Shown here: piece by piece, positions 17,229 through 28,965 of the stretch
Numbering within the stretch: the first letter of the stretch is position 1
Layout: each line of letters begins with the position of its first letter
Source of the DNA: Vespula vulgaris
Lineage: Eukaryota > Arthropoda > Insecta > Hymenoptera > Vespidae
DNA length: 64,000 bases
Assembly: GCF_905475345.1 (NCBI RefSeq)
Contig: NC_066586.1
Coordinates: forward strand, 6,734,400 to 6,798,399
Direction: 5' to 3'
Translations under genes and position numbers: made by a program
The notes under the pieces: generated by a model
Database searches by the model: none
Seen by the model: the letters and a program-made list of their open reading frames with translations, nothing else
What the model was told of the DNA's origin: nothing

Positions 17229-19005
17229 TTAATCAGACTTAGATGATTTGAAAGAATATTGACTATTTTCTATGATTTCAATTGCACAAGGTCGTGGAAA
17301 CCATCCTCGTATTCGTTTTACGGGAACATCATTTACAATCTCTTGCTCCTTTTCTCCGAACAACCAATATCTATAATAATTAATTTGCAAAATTCTTCTA
17401 TTTTGAAATAATTATATCAATAAAAAATTCAATGTTAAAATATTTTGACTCAAATAAAACAATACCTTCGCCAACGAGTAACAATCACAACATCTCCTAC
17501 GTTTAATTTAATTCGTGTTTCGTCTGTATAAGGAGGATTACACAATACACCACAACCATATCGAATTGGTACCCATGAGCCATAAGAAGGTTCTATTATT
17601 CTAAATTTACGCGCCCTTTTCCGTTTATCCACTTTTTGTACTAATTGCTCTTTCTATAATAAAATTTTTGTATTCTACAGATATAAGGAATACTTAAAAT
17701 TGATTAAAATGAAAATTATATTTTACCGTTAATGTGAATTGATCACAACTATCAATCACAGGCCAATGTATGCCATCACCTACAGGAGAACAATCCCAAG
17801 TAAAAACTTGTTTCATATTAAATAGCCATCCCTTTGAATATGGATAGACGAATTTCTCATCAGTACCAAATCTACGATGATATGCTTTCTCTACTATCCA
17901 ATCCTCTATTTCTGTTTTGTTTGTCAGAATAGCCTTCATCTAGTAAAAATATAAATAATATAAATATATTGAACTATCAATTTCTTATTTAAATTTTGAT
18001 CACATACTTGAAAGAAAAGTAACATTCCTACTGTTAAAATCACACCAATTGATAAACCAATGGTAAAAATAACTAAAACCAAAATAAAAAAAGGTGGTGA
18101 TGGGAATGGTATAGGTTTGACTGATAATAAAGTTACAACCCAAGAAAATAATATGAAGATGGAAATGGAACAGCCACCAACTGCACTTGCTAAAAATGCT
18201 GTAAAATGTCCATGATTATGATGACCAACACAATTGTTTATCCATGGACAATGGTGATCCATTTTTAGAACACAACGATTACCTAAAAAGATGATAGAAG
18301 ATAAATTGTAGTCATACGGCAAATAATTTTTTTCTATTATTTAGAAAATAAGAACTTACATTTCCTGCAATGATGAGATCTTGGTGCTTTATATCCTTGA
18401 CAAATTGTACAATATTGCAAAAATTGAGTATCTGTTATTTTCTCCTAATAAAATCAAAATTCATTATTTATTATAATGTTTAATTGAACTTTTCAGTTAT
18501 TATAAAATAATATTACCGGCATCCATTTTAGTGGTAAAAAACCAGGACCCTCAGAAATTGCACTAATAAAATGAAAAAGAGTACATCCGCTAAGGATAAA
18601 AAATAAACAAAAATTTACTTTTGCCCCAAAACTTTCTTCAGGTGGCCAGCATTGTCTACTACAATGTATCGTCATCATTGTGATAATTTTTATCATTCCT
18701 AAAAAGAAATATATCTTTAACAATTTTTTATCGAAACATTTTAAATTTCCCGCGAAAAGATACATTTGGAACGTTATGGGCGGAGCCTACTATTTTTGTC
18801 ATCGCAACAAATACCATAAATTACTTAATATATAAAATAATTTAGAAACTATATAAATCTATATTACTTTTTACCTATTAAGTATTCTAATTATTATATA
18901 GCCATAAAAGAAATTTTATTTAAGAAAGTTATCAACAGTAACAGACGTACCTAAAGCAACGAGTGGTCCCAAATGACATATTTTTTTTAATTGGCCGGTA
19001 CACAT
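17229..19005 (-). CDS. Zdhhc6: ZDHHC6-type palmitoyltransferase (DHHC + SH3-like), 379 aa, seven exons
   Basis: Exons read leftward: 18951-19005, 18517-18698, 18360-18444, 18008-18282, 17727-17939, 17466-17653, 17229-17370. All introns are GT-AG and the phases close to 1140 nt. The enzyme transfers palmitate to cysteines of cytosolic-facing proteins; the family's ZDHHC6 works at the ER on clients such as calnexin and the IP3 receptor. Visible features: N-terminal LKKICHLGPLVALG, two hydrophobic segments (about 12-30 and 45-65), and the Cys-rich domain from YCTIC (90-94) through PRSHHC to CNRCVLKMDHHC. In the last, the DHHC motif is at 116-119 with Cys119 as the acylation nucleophile, followed by PWINNCVG. 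Two more hydrophobic segments follow (about 139-190), then an SH3-like region at about 285-340 (GVLCNPPYTDE, NVGDVVIVTRWRRYWLFGE). That C-terminal SH3-like domain separates ZDHHC6 from other DHHC enzymes. The length is a little below the vertebrate protein. Exon 1 is short (18 codons). Confidence 0.95.
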
Positions 19006-19570
19006 ATTGTTATAATATCATCTAAACCAAGTTCGAGATTTTTCGTAATTGCATATAATCTGCTAAAATCTTTTTATTAAATAAAGTTTGACAAAACTAT
19101 TCTGTTAAATCTCACAAATGATCTCGAAACAACTATTCCAATTTAATTTATGATTCCCGAGGTTGGCATTACTTACCTCAACAACTTCACATCATTGTAG
19201 CAAATAATAGAAAATGGCGCTAAATTCAAAATAGTGATTCAACGTTCGTACGAAATAAACATTATATTTATCATTTAACAATGTGTATTATGTAAACAAA
19301 CAATAAGAAATCATATTTTTGTTTTCATTAAAATGTTTTTTCTTTAAGTATTTACTTCATTTTGATTTCTTCAACAAAAAGACAAGAGTAAGTGACACAT
19401 TTTATTAGTCTACAATGTAGACAATTGATAGACTATTAGCGATATCCAATTGTAAGCTTAGCTTGTACTAAAATCAGGTTTTGTCTAAATGTTCAATTGT
19501 TACATTACAATGGAATTAATCGTATCCATAGAGACAAGATGTACAATTACTATATCAAAATATAATTTGT
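19006..19570. promoter_or_regulatory. Short intergenic region: ZDHHC6 promoter and Sam50 3' UTR
   Basis: About 565 bp separate the ATG of the palmitoyltransferase gene from the stop codon of Sam50, both on the minus strand. It must hold the promoter of the former and the 3' end of the latter. No individual element can be defined with confidence. Confidence 0.4.
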
Positions 19571-22042
19571 TCATAAGTACTGTACACCAATACCAAATTG
19601 AAACTGTCGCAATGCATCGTTTCTAACAAATAATAAAGGCATTATTACATTTAATTCTACTCTTGCAACACTTCCAAGCTCCATCGCAATTCCTGCTCCA
19701 ACAGAACAACGAACATTATCTGTGAATATCTTCATATTTTCTTTATAATTATTAGCTAAAAAAGAAATAAGACATTAAAAAATTTTAAATGCTTATTAAA
19801 AAATATGAAGCATACATATCAACTAGTTGTTTAAAATCTTACCAAGTTTAGCAGTAAAATTAGAAAGATTACCACCATTGATAAAACCATGTAGTTTGAA
19901 TAGATCACCAAAACCATTACGACCTGGCCTGAATGGAAGAGGTGTATAAACATGTAAAGCAGCTGCCCAATATACGTCACCGCCTACAGCATTACCTTCA
20001 TTACGAGGGCCGCAACCTCTAATGTCAAAACCCCTAACATTTAAGGGCCCACCCAAGAAAAAGTGGTCAATAATACTTATTTTCATATCATTGTTAATAC
20101 TTCTTAATAATCCTGCTTGAGCAGCCAGTTGGAACGTCTATATTAAATAAATGTATTATGTTAAATATATAAGTAAGCAAAATATATTAGCACAGGCATC
20201 TTAAATAGAAAAAAAATTGTGCACATAATCAATTACAACATATGAACATACTAACAAGATATTTATGTGGTGACCAATTGCTCTGCATCAGAAGTTCATT
20301 TTTTATAAATCCAATATCTCCACCTAAACCAGCAACTTCGCTTGAAAATTGGATAAGATTTCCTCTAGTTGGAAATAGTTTAGCATCTCTTTTATCAAGT
20401 GAACAAATGTGTCTTAAGGCAGATTTTAAGCTTGGACCACATTGTTCACGAACACTAAATGATGCCTGTCTAGAGCAACTAACTTGTCTGAATGATGCTT
20501 CATATTGAAAATTATGTTTTAATATATTTATTGCTCCAGAATTGCAAGCTACATCTAGTAAAAGCCCATTATCTCTCTCTGTATATCCAGACCATGGAAA
20601 ATCACTTGATGTGCTGTATAAGCTACCTGTTAATCTAATATTTATTTAACTCATTAAAATAAACTTAATGTATATCATAACTTTTATATACCATATGTGA
20701 AAAATTTTTTCTATACTATATGTGAAAAATAACTACTTGATTATATTTACATTGTATGCAACCAGTCGTCCAAAAGTGGTTTAATAGCTGAGATATTTAT
20801 ATTAGTCGAGCTCTTATTGCCATATGCATATTCTACTTGAACTTTTTCTCCTCTTCCAAAAATATTAGGAGCTTTTGCTCCAATAATAACTGATCCTTCA
20901 TTATTACCAACCATAGTATTTACTGATCCCATTAGACGTTTCATTTCTCGAACAGTGAAAGTAACCTAATTAGATGTGTAGTGTTTAGATTTATATACAC
21001 ACACGAATGTATGTATTTATATATGCATATCTAAATGCTCTTTTTTAGTACATTCATATGTATTTCTACACCCAAATGTTATGTTGTAAAATCTATTGTA
21101 ATTATACTTTAAATGAAATTTCAATCTGAGAAATTACTTATTCTTTGTTGAATTAGTGTAATTATATAGACCCACTTCTACACCTTCTGGGGTAGCATTA
21201 GGACCTTCACTTATATCAATAAAGATTCCAATATTCTTAAAGCATCCTAAAGCCTCCAATTTCCCTCGTACTTTATGAGCACGCATAATAACTTCTTGAA
21301 AATCATGAGCTTTAAAAAGTTCTGAAACTTGTGATTTTATTATATCATCCTTTGTACGGCCAAGTCCATCAATATGTATTTTGTCAACACGTGCCTATTA
21401 AAATATAAAAAATTAGTAATTCTTTAATATAGTAATTGAATAATGATAACTCACTTTTATGGTTTGTAAATGAATTACTCGTGTCTGCATGTTTTGATGT
21501 TTTTCAAAATCCTGTTCTTTATTATAATGTGACTGAAATAAAAAATTTTATAATAAATTATTTAAATGTTTTTAATTTTTTAATAAAAATGTTTCAATTA
21601 AAATTGTATTATTTTGAGAAAAGACAAGATTTAAATTTCATTAAAATAGTATAAAAAATAATTTTAAAAATATTATTACATCTTGTAATTCGTTTTGTTT
21701 TTTATGCATCATTTTACTCGTGAAATGTTGATCCATATTTTTTGGTGTACCCTGATCCTAAAAGATTAATATAGCGTTATGAAGCGATGTTATAAATGAC
21801 TTGTAAGTCGTCATATCTTAATTTAGAATGAGATTTTTTATAAAAACAAATTTATTTATATATGAATTTATATGTATATGTAAAATTTTATATGATTTCT
21901 ACATTATATATTGATAATGTATGAAAATTATTAACTGAGTGTTATAAATAATCACCACGCGTAAACTAGCAATTTATCTTTCAGGTTATGTGATGTTCAG
22001 ATTAATATATGTTAAATATACCTTAGCATAAACTGTTCCCAT
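19571..22042 (-). CDS. Sam50: Sam50, core of the mitochondrial sorting and assembly machinery, 489 aa, eight exons
   Basis: Exons read leftward: 22022-22042, 21680-21757, 21455-21532, 21176-21394, 20751-20965, 20256-20634, 19843-20137, 19571-19755 (1470 nt with stop). Introns are GT-AG and frames join. Sam50 is an Omp85-family beta-barrel that inserts other beta-barrel proteins into the mitochondrial outer membrane and helps anchor cristae contacts. A single POTRA-like domain occupies about residues 46-130 (RVIHLQTIKARVDKIHIDGL...). The barrel follows, opening with the very conserved VNTMVGNNEGS block (near 146-156). The Omp85 loop-6 signature is present as FFLGGPLNVRGF, with VRGF at 364-367, followed by LHVYTPLPFRPG. 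The C terminus QFGIGVQYL fits the beta-signal pattern of barrel proteins. At exon 4 the splice after GAA (GTGGGT) is chosen because only it restores the conserved junction VE|VTFTVREMKRL; a later GTAATT would break the frame. Length is close to the human protein. There is no N-terminal presequence, as expected for an outer-membrane protein. Confidence 0.96.
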
Positions 22043-23399
22043 TTTTGCTTTTATTCACAACTTGGTTTAAGAAAGTAACAAGTAATAAAAATGAAAATTT
22101 TATAGACGTTTCTGTGTATAACGGTATTTATAAAAACACGTCTCTAATTTTTTTTAATTAAGCACGGAACAAACGAAAGTTCGTGCTAGGAACTTTAACT
22201 TTTGATATAAAAGATTACCTACAACTTTAATTTTGTAACTACACCGTATGGTGGCGCAATGATAAGTTGATATCCTATTAAAATATGGTAGCCAGAGGAC
22301 GAACAATATTTTGTTTACTTTCAAAAAAATCTAGAAATTTATAAACTTTTTATCTTCTATTAAAATATTAACAAATTATTTATAACACATAATACTTTTA
22401 ATACATAACACACTTTAAACGCTGTTTATGACGTTTTTGTAGTAATTTGGTGGTAAAAGAGAAAAAGTTTCTATCTTAAACAATTATTGTTCTTTGTATT
22501 CTCCAAAATAGTATACAATAAAAACAAGCGAACGTTTAATTTATTTCAACCTTTATCGATCCAATCTTTTTTTTATTCTACTGAATAAATATTAGAGTTC
22601 TATTTCTAATCATCTTAGATTAAACAATTAATACTTTTGATAATTTTATAATTGTTTAAACATTTTTTATTTCTTTCGGATGGGAGACTTGATAGTTTTA
22701 GTAAGGACAAACAGAGCTTAATTTGGGTATTTTGATTTTGTTTAGATGCAACGATCTTCAAAATGTCCATCTTAGTTTTCGTTCTCCTGCTCGATTTCTC
22801 ATTAAAGAATCGTATTATTATGAATAGGCCGATTTATCGACGAGGATTTGATAAATTAGCATGGATTCGATTCATCGTTGATAGTTTGTTTCGGCATAGA
22901 AAGAATCATATTTTTACACGGGAGTTTTGGAATCTTTCTATATTACATAAGGTTGTTAGGTTATGCATAGGGGGTATAACCTAACAAGCTTGTACATCAA
23001 TATGATAGATATATAATGTGGACAATGTTTTCCTATTTATAGTTCATATTTTGCTCATACTTATCGCTGAAGTCACATATGTTACAACTGACGAATGATG
23101 AAAAACCTTAATTGGTTTAATTAATTTGGTTAGTATATTTTAATATTGATTTAATATTTAAACTAAAAAATTTTGTTTGTTTTCTAAATTTGCTTAAAGT
23201 TAAATATTAAAACTATATCGAAAATATACAAATTTTACACTTCTTTAATTAAGTAAAACACATCTTCATTATTATATATCGTATGTCTTATAAAAAGTTA
23301 TAGATATTAGATCACTTGTAAAAATAAATTTGAAAAATGTTGCTTTACAACTCATTACCATTTTTTTTTATTGTTTTGATCACTTTTACAATTTCATTT
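22043..23399. other. Sam50 upstream region and boundary to the repeat locus
   Basis: Contains the Sam50 promoter (immediately right of 22042) and then AT-rich sequence. A plus-strand open frame at 22763-22984 (73 codons, Arg-rich) has no recognised domain or flanking splice support and is not called a gene. No recognisable repeat of the right-hand locus is seen before about 23.4 kb. Confidence 0.45.
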
Positions 23400-24221
23400 C
23401 CAAGACATTTGTATGAACCTCTTCTTTGCTTTATGGTCTAATCTAACTGATCATTATTCAAAAGTAATAGCAAAAATCGATTTCAGATTCTAAGATATAT
23501 AGGAAAATCTTAACAAAACGTTAACATACTTGGAAAGCAAAAACATTGTCAATTTGGATAAAAACTTGTTTACTATCTTTTTGAAAAAGACCTTTTTACA
23601 ACATACAAGAAACAGCAATTAGCATATTAATTGCTGAAAACCTTGAACTAATATTGATTAACTTATTTTAAGATCTATTGACTCTGATTCTACAAGTCTC
23701 TGTTTTTTTTCAATGACTCTTTTTGACTTTCCTCTTTCAAAAACAATGTATCAAGACTTTTTTTTCATCAATAAAATTGATTACATATTGAATTAATTTT
23801 TATTTAAAATTATAATAAAAAATCCTTGGACACTCCTTTTTACAAGCAATTACTGTAATTATTAAAAGAAAAAAAAAAATCATTTATTTGTAATCTATAA
23901 ATGTCTTCTTGCTTATTCTTTATTAGAAATTGTGAACATCGATTCTTTACTATTTTGGCGAGAGAATAATATTTAAAAATGTATTAAAATATTCAAAATA
24001 TCAAATAATCATAATTAACATGTTTAAATAAGAAGATTCTATCCCAATCTAATAAATATATCAAAAAATAAGAAACCATTCACGAGTAAATCTTCGAAGA
24101 AATTTACTCGTGGTTACTCAATACTCTTCTACTAATTAATTACAACCAATCACTCGTGTCGATTCGAATCTTTCGTTCTCGATATGATTGAGAGATCGGA
24201 GGAATTAAAAAATTCACTTAC

Positions 24222-24644
24222 TACTTAAGAAGTTCTGCGATGGCTCCAAAACACTCGACCGCGATTTAGCTCGAAATTGAGGGTGGATGATTCGTAGTTG
24301 GTTAAAAATGAGGTAGCTCGACATCGACGTTGGTTGAAATCCTCTTCAGTGATGCACTGACTTTAATTCGCGGTAGTTATTTATTAACGGACGATCACTG
24401 AATTTATTTCGCGAAACTCTACTGTCTTTTATAAATACAGTCTGTGCGATTGTTAAAAAATCAAAAAACTGCGCGAACAAACACTGACTCTAAAGACTGC
24501 ATTGCACGCAGTCTATGCAGAAACACTTATTGTTTAAATCACGAAACGCGTACGAACAAACACTGCTTGTATTTCGCGATATTTTTATTTTTGCGACACA
24601 ACACTCGATTACTTCATTGCTACACGCGCGATTGCAATAAAGTT
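24222..24644 (-). ncRNA. Putative 423-nt exon of unit C
   Basis: Bounded on the minus strand by a strong acceptor (TTTCTGTTTCAG, AG at 24646-24645) and a consensus donor (CTTAAGTA|GTAAGTG, GT at 24221-24220). The right-hand paralogue at 57386-57809 keeps both sites and nearly the same length (424 nt). Contains two AGTCAGTG motifs (near 24359 and 24490). It has stops in all frames, so it is taken as non-coding. The splice calls rest on sequence and paralogue conservation, not on RNA data. Confidence 0.5.
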
Positions 24645-25476
24645 CTGAAACAGAAAAGTAGAAATAAATTAATTTGTAACACAGTTATAATAAAAAATTG
24701 TATAAATTATTCAAGAAATATGTGATATAGAAATATACTTGCTTTAACTCTTGCTTATTACTTTCAGGAAGAGCATTCTGTGAGAATTTCTATGTTCGCT
24801 CGTCGACGTATAAAGAAAGACTGATTCAGTAATTGTTAAAGTTAATCAATGGTTTGTTTTTGTTGATGTCACACATAACTAAGAATCTCGAGATTAAAAT
24901 TTTTAAGTATTGAAATTTGAAATTAAAATTATTGTAAGTTTTTCTCACGTTACGACTTTTGTAATGTTAAATGAATATATTATTGTTTAAATGTTGATTT
25001 TTTGTATTCCGAGTACATTAAAAATTGTTTAAATAATTGTAAAATTATCGAAAGTATTAATTTCTAACCTTTTGCGTTCGGAAAGAGAGAGCTACGATGC
25101 TCACTCGTCGACGTACAAGAAGAAACTAAGAGAATAAACATCAAAGTTAATAAAAGTCGTATATGTTTATATTATACAAGGACAATGGTCCCGAGACGAA
25201 GATTTCAAAATATTAACATTTGGAATTGCAATTACTGTAAGTTTCTCTCGTGTTATGATCTATGTAATGTTAAACGAATGTACTATTGTTTAAATGTTGA
25301 TTTTTTTATTCCGCGTACATCAAACTGTTTAAATAATTGTAAAATTATCGAAAGTATTAATTTTTAACCTTTTGCGTTCGGAAAGAGAGATTTCCGACGT
25401 TCTCCCGTCGGAATACAAAAGGAAACTAATTTGATATTCTTATATAGCTATACAATAAATCTTTCTTTTTGCTTAC

Positions 25477-25532
25477 CTTATTTCGATTAATTTCTTCTTC
25501 GTTGCAGCTTTGTCTTCTTCTTTTCAAGCTAT
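25477..25532 (-). pseudogene. Left copy of a possible first exon; start codon lost
   Basis: Copy of the candidate coding first exon at 63899-63954. The donor GTAAGC is intact, but the position of the ATG reads ATA and the next codons reach a stop (TGA). If the right copy is a coding exon, this one is not translated from the same start. Confidence 0.35.
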
Positions 25533-25570
25533 TAGAACTTCTAACTACCATCGAGTACATAATAAATACT

Positions 25571-26029
25571 CTCGAATAGAAATTATTTATTAATTAATAT
25601 TTGTAGGCAATAATTGTTTAATTAATTCTATAGACAAGTGTGATAAATTATATATTATTCTTTTCGAACATTTACAAAAGAGATTAATCATAGAAAAGGA
25701 TAAATTTTTTCGTTAGTCGATTTATTAATTAGTTACTTTTTGATTACCAAAGTAGAAGAAAGAAGAAACCTAAGAAGTAGTTTACGCGGGAATTTACGCA
25801 GCAAATACACTACATGTCTGTGGCGGGAATTTTAGATATCTTAATAGAAAATAATAATAGACGATTTATAACAATTTTCAATGATTTTTTGCAATTAAAT
25901 ATTATATTCTATTATTTTTCTATAAAATGTCAAGAAAAATTAATATATTTATTAATTATAATAGAACAAAATATAATGTAATATTTCTAATTTTATTAAA
26001 TTTAATCATTTAACCATCTTCACGGTATA
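25571..26029. promoter_or_regulatory. Candidate shared promoter interval between head-to-head units C and A
   Basis: Minus-strand unit C begins just left of this interval and plus-strand unit A just right of it, so the about 460-bp gap could drive both. It is extremely AT-rich and no clear TATA or initiator can be singled out. The call rests only on layout. Confidence 0.3.
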
Positions 26030-26095
26030 GATGACGCCATTAGTTTCAGTTCGTACCAACCAAATACGTCTCCCCATCACTCTCGTTAATTATAG
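26030..26095 (+). ncRNA. Putative first exon of unit A, upstream copy
   Basis: Ends with the donor TATAG|GTAATTAG and begins near GATGACGCCAT. It is a diverged direct copy of 27560-27635, about 1.54 kb downstream. The sequence after the donor is also shared (TTTTTCTAACGTACAC, then GAGGCCGCGTTCGCAAGT). The matching acceptor is 26461-26469 (TTTTTTCAG). The 5' end is estimated. Confidence 0.35.
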
Positions 26096-27178
26096 GTAAT
26101 TAGCAGATTTTTTCTAACGTACACCTCATTACTATACATCAATTGATAGTTAACCATGTGATTTTTAAGAGGCCGCGTTCGCAAGTCGAGATATTGTCGT
26201 GTTTAAAAGATATTTGCGAAAATGAAATCGGCCTCTTGTTGATCCCACGGGGAGCTATTGCATCGTAATTTTTCTTTAATTTTCCAGTTTGATTTTCACA
26301 ATATCGATACTTCTCTTGTATTTTAATAATACCTAGATCAATAATTTTGTGTTTATAATTATGATCGATCGATATTTCGTATTATATTTCATTTTCATAT
26401 ATATTCATACACACACACACACCACTTTTAATTTTATCCTGTATTAATACGAGATCTTATTTTTTTCAGATTTTCAAGAATTTCACGAGATAGAACAGCA
26501 GAATATTGAATTAAAATCAGTGTATCGTTTTTGGTGCGCCGGTATTAACAGGATGTTCGTCGTTTGAAGGATCAACGACTACTGCCGGAAAGTCAACTTC
26601 TTCCTTTGTCATTTCCTGAGTAATTGAAGGATGAAAAAACATAATCCATGATTCTATATAATGCGACGAATGCTCGGATTTTTCGAAGAGTAGTGTGTAT
26701 AATATACGTATATATGTGCATATGTAGAAATACGATTATTACGAATGTGTCAGTGCGTTGTGCCGAGCTTGACGTTCATTTGCATGTATGTACTGTCTGT
26801 GTGTAAAAATATATGTATTGTTTCTTTTTTTTTGTTACTTTGGCTTCGAATACAAGTACTTTCTAAGAAATAATATATGTCAGTAAGCCAGTTCAGTTCT
26901 TGGAATTCGTATAGGTTAGTACTGCCCAAAAATAATGCATACTTTTCCTGGTCATTTTTTAATTCTCGTCGCCTATATATATTAAAATGTAGTAGTTCTT
27001 TATATATTTATATATATATGTATCTTTTTTCTTTCTTTCTTTCTTTTCTTTTCGATAGTCGAACATTCTCGATTATATACAATTGTTATCGACACATTAT
27101 ATATATTACTCTGATCGTAATTATTCGATATGTGTAAATAAAAATCCGAAGAAGTATTATTTTTTTCATTTACTTACA

Positions 27179-27179
<1 letters not shown>

Positions 27180-27213
<34 letters not shown>
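27180..27213. repeat. (TA)n microsatellite
   Basis: TA dinucleotide run between the two first-exon copies. Confidence 0.9.
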
Positions 27214-27214
<1 letters not shown>

Positions 27215-27533
27215 CTCATATATATTAAATATATATACGTGTAAATATATCAAATCATACAATTATTTCGATTTAAAAATTGCTCATTATTTCGCGCGTA
27301 ATATATAAAGCATAGAGATAATATAGGTACTTGTGATACAAGTGCGTATCTATTTAATGTTTCTATATCGTTAGAAAATTTAATTATTTCATTAGAAAAT
27401 TATTGTCTATGTCTAAAATTCGAATTAATTATACTTGTCATTCATATCGTATTATTTACGCACTTTTATTATATTTTTTATTATTTTTAATTGAAAAATA
27501 TAATATTTTATTTGACCCGCCTTGTACCTGGGA

Positions 27534-27541
27534 TGACGTCA
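27534..27541 (+). promoter_or_regulatory. Perfect CRE palindrome TGACGTCA upstream of a putative first exon
   Basis: The consensus CREB/ATF site TGACGTCA lies about 40 bp before CGCCATTTTGG (27577-27587), which has the YY1/Pho core GCCAT, and about 95 bp before the donor at 27636. The surrounding 130 bp is markedly richer in CG than its neighbourhood. Family knowledge says such sites mark promoters; here it is an inference from sequence. Confidence 0.4.
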
Positions 27542-27559
27542 CAGGATCTACTTTCCTTC

Positions 27560-27635
27560 CTTGCCAGTCGTCTAGTCGCCATTTTGGACGCGGTGACAAG
27601 TGCACACGGTGTTTCGTCGCTCCGCATAATTACAG
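27560..27635 (+). ncRNA. Putative first exon of unit A, downstream copy
   Basis: A stretch less AT-rich than its surroundings, following the CRE site and ending in TACAG|GTAATTAG (GT 27636-27637). The same donor context occurs at 26095. The next acceptor is at 28081-28090 (CTTTTTTCAG). The 5' end is estimated. No coding frame is evident. Confidence 0.4.
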
Positions 27636-28090
27636 GTAATTAGTAAATTTTTTCTAACGTACACTCTTCTCCTATATATCAATCGATAGCCAAACGCGCG
27701 ATTTTCATGAGGCCGCGTTCGCAAGTCTGGGCATCATCGCATTAAAAAGATATTCGCGAAAATAAAATCAATCTCTCGTAGATTGCCCAGGGAGCTTTCG
27801 CGTCGTATTTTTTCTTCTATTTTCCTGTTTTATTCTCGCAATATCGATATTTCTCTCGCTTTTTAATGATGTTCTGATCAATAATATTGCGTTAATAGTT
27901 GTGATCGATTGATATTTTGTATTAAATTCGATTTTCATATATGATCATACACACACACACACACACATACAGAAGGGTATACGATACATACACATATACA
28001 CATAACATACACAATATATCTTGATATTTCCTATACAATTACGTACACTTTTAATCTCTTTCTATAGTAATATGATCTTACTTTTTTCAG

Positions 28091-28156
28091 ATTTCTAAGA
28101 ATTTCTACATACAGAGCGTCGAATATACCAGTGTTTACATCTTTTCGATACGACAT
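28091..28156 (+). ncRNA. Putative second exon of unit A
   Basis: 66 nt between the acceptor CTTTTTTCAG and the donor CGACAT|GTAAGTTT (GT 28157-28158). The acceptor and first bases match the upstream copy at 26461-26490. Non-coding as far as can be seen. Confidence 0.35.
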
Positions 28157-28478
28157 GTAAGTTTATCTCTTTTTAATACATATATCGAGGCTTAATAGAG
28201 AGAGATAGGTAACATACGATATGGAGAAACTTAGTTGTTTCTTTGTAAGAAATTTCTCAAACGAGATCAAAACAAAAACAGTCGTGTGTTCGAACTCTCT
28301 CTCAAGGCCAAAGAGATATTTATTTCTATATAACATAACATTTCGACGAGTACGGACAAACGTACTGATTAATTTGGTTTTAATTACGCATTTTATTATA
28401 AAACTTTTTTTTATTTACTTTCATATTATAGAATTATATTATTTCACAGAATGATATAGAAATTCGTATACTTTTCAG

Positions 28479-28738
28479 GTTATCCGCCATCGAATTTACT
28501 CCTGCAGCTATTATTTTATTTTAGAATTATTATATATTATGACAGAGTTTATTACATTTTTATTATTACATTTTTACAAAGTATTAGAGTCAGTGTTTGC
28601 TCACGTCGTTACTATTTATTTCTATATTTAAATTAGTTGATTAAATGAAAGTGTATTAAAATAAATTCGCGTATTAGAGTCGGTGCATCATTGAAGATAA
28701 TCGAGAAATTAATACGCTTCTTCTAAGAAATAATATTG
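28479..28738 (+). ncRNA. Putative exon of unit A carrying AGAGTC(A/G)GTG motifs
   Basis: Follows ATACTTTTCAG and ends ATATTG|GTAAGTTAAT (GT 28739-28740). Holds two copies of the locus-wide motif TTAGAGTC(A/G)GTG (28584-28600 and 28674-28690). These align with motifs in the minus-strand exon at 24222-24644. Confidence 0.4.
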
Positions 28739-28826
28739 GTAAGTTAATTTATAAATTTGATATCTAATAATATCACAGTTAATCTATTGCAAATTTTATT
28801 AAATTTCATTTACAATTTTTTTACAG

Positions 28827-28965
28827 ATTACGATTACGATAGTGTCTTACCAGTTTACAACGATGTTGAACTACTTCATTTTCAACTTGCTACAAATCAT
28901 CCTTCTTCAATGTGGAGTTACATGGAGTACGAGTTTTTTGGAGCCATCGCAGAACTTCTTAAGTA
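28827..28965 (+). ncRNA. Putative 139-nt exon of unit A ending CTTCTTAAGTA
   Basis: Acceptor TTTTTTTACAG, donor CTTAAGTA|GTGAGTG. The last about 30 bases (TTTTGGAGCCATCGCAGAAC, then TTCTTAAGTA) are the same as in the exons at 32055-32178 (plus), 24222-24644 and 57386-57809 (minus). An open frame runs from 28757 to 28963 but ends exactly at the shared TAG and is not kept in the other copies. Confidence 0.5.

Larger units (their letters stand above)
23400..25570 (-). repeat. Unit C: truncated minus-strand copy of the repeated transcription unit
   Basis: This block is a diverged copy of parts of unit D. 23600-24150 matches 56770-57290, 24150-24740 matches 57290-57920, and 24990-25570 matches 62930-63990. 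In the right-hand copy about 5 kb of arrays (57.9-62.9 kb) separates what is contiguous here. Splice-site positions are kept (see exon entries). No long open frame spans the block, so if transcribed it is probably non-coding. Confidence 0.7.

Noticed and set aside
20242..20508. Plus-strand frame of 88 codons
   Set aside because: Antisense shadow of Sam50 exon 6.
21121..21175. Extension of Sam50 exon 4 to a later GTAATT donor
   Set aside because: It would leave the wrong phase and insert non-conserved residues; the GTGGGT site restores the conserved protein junction.
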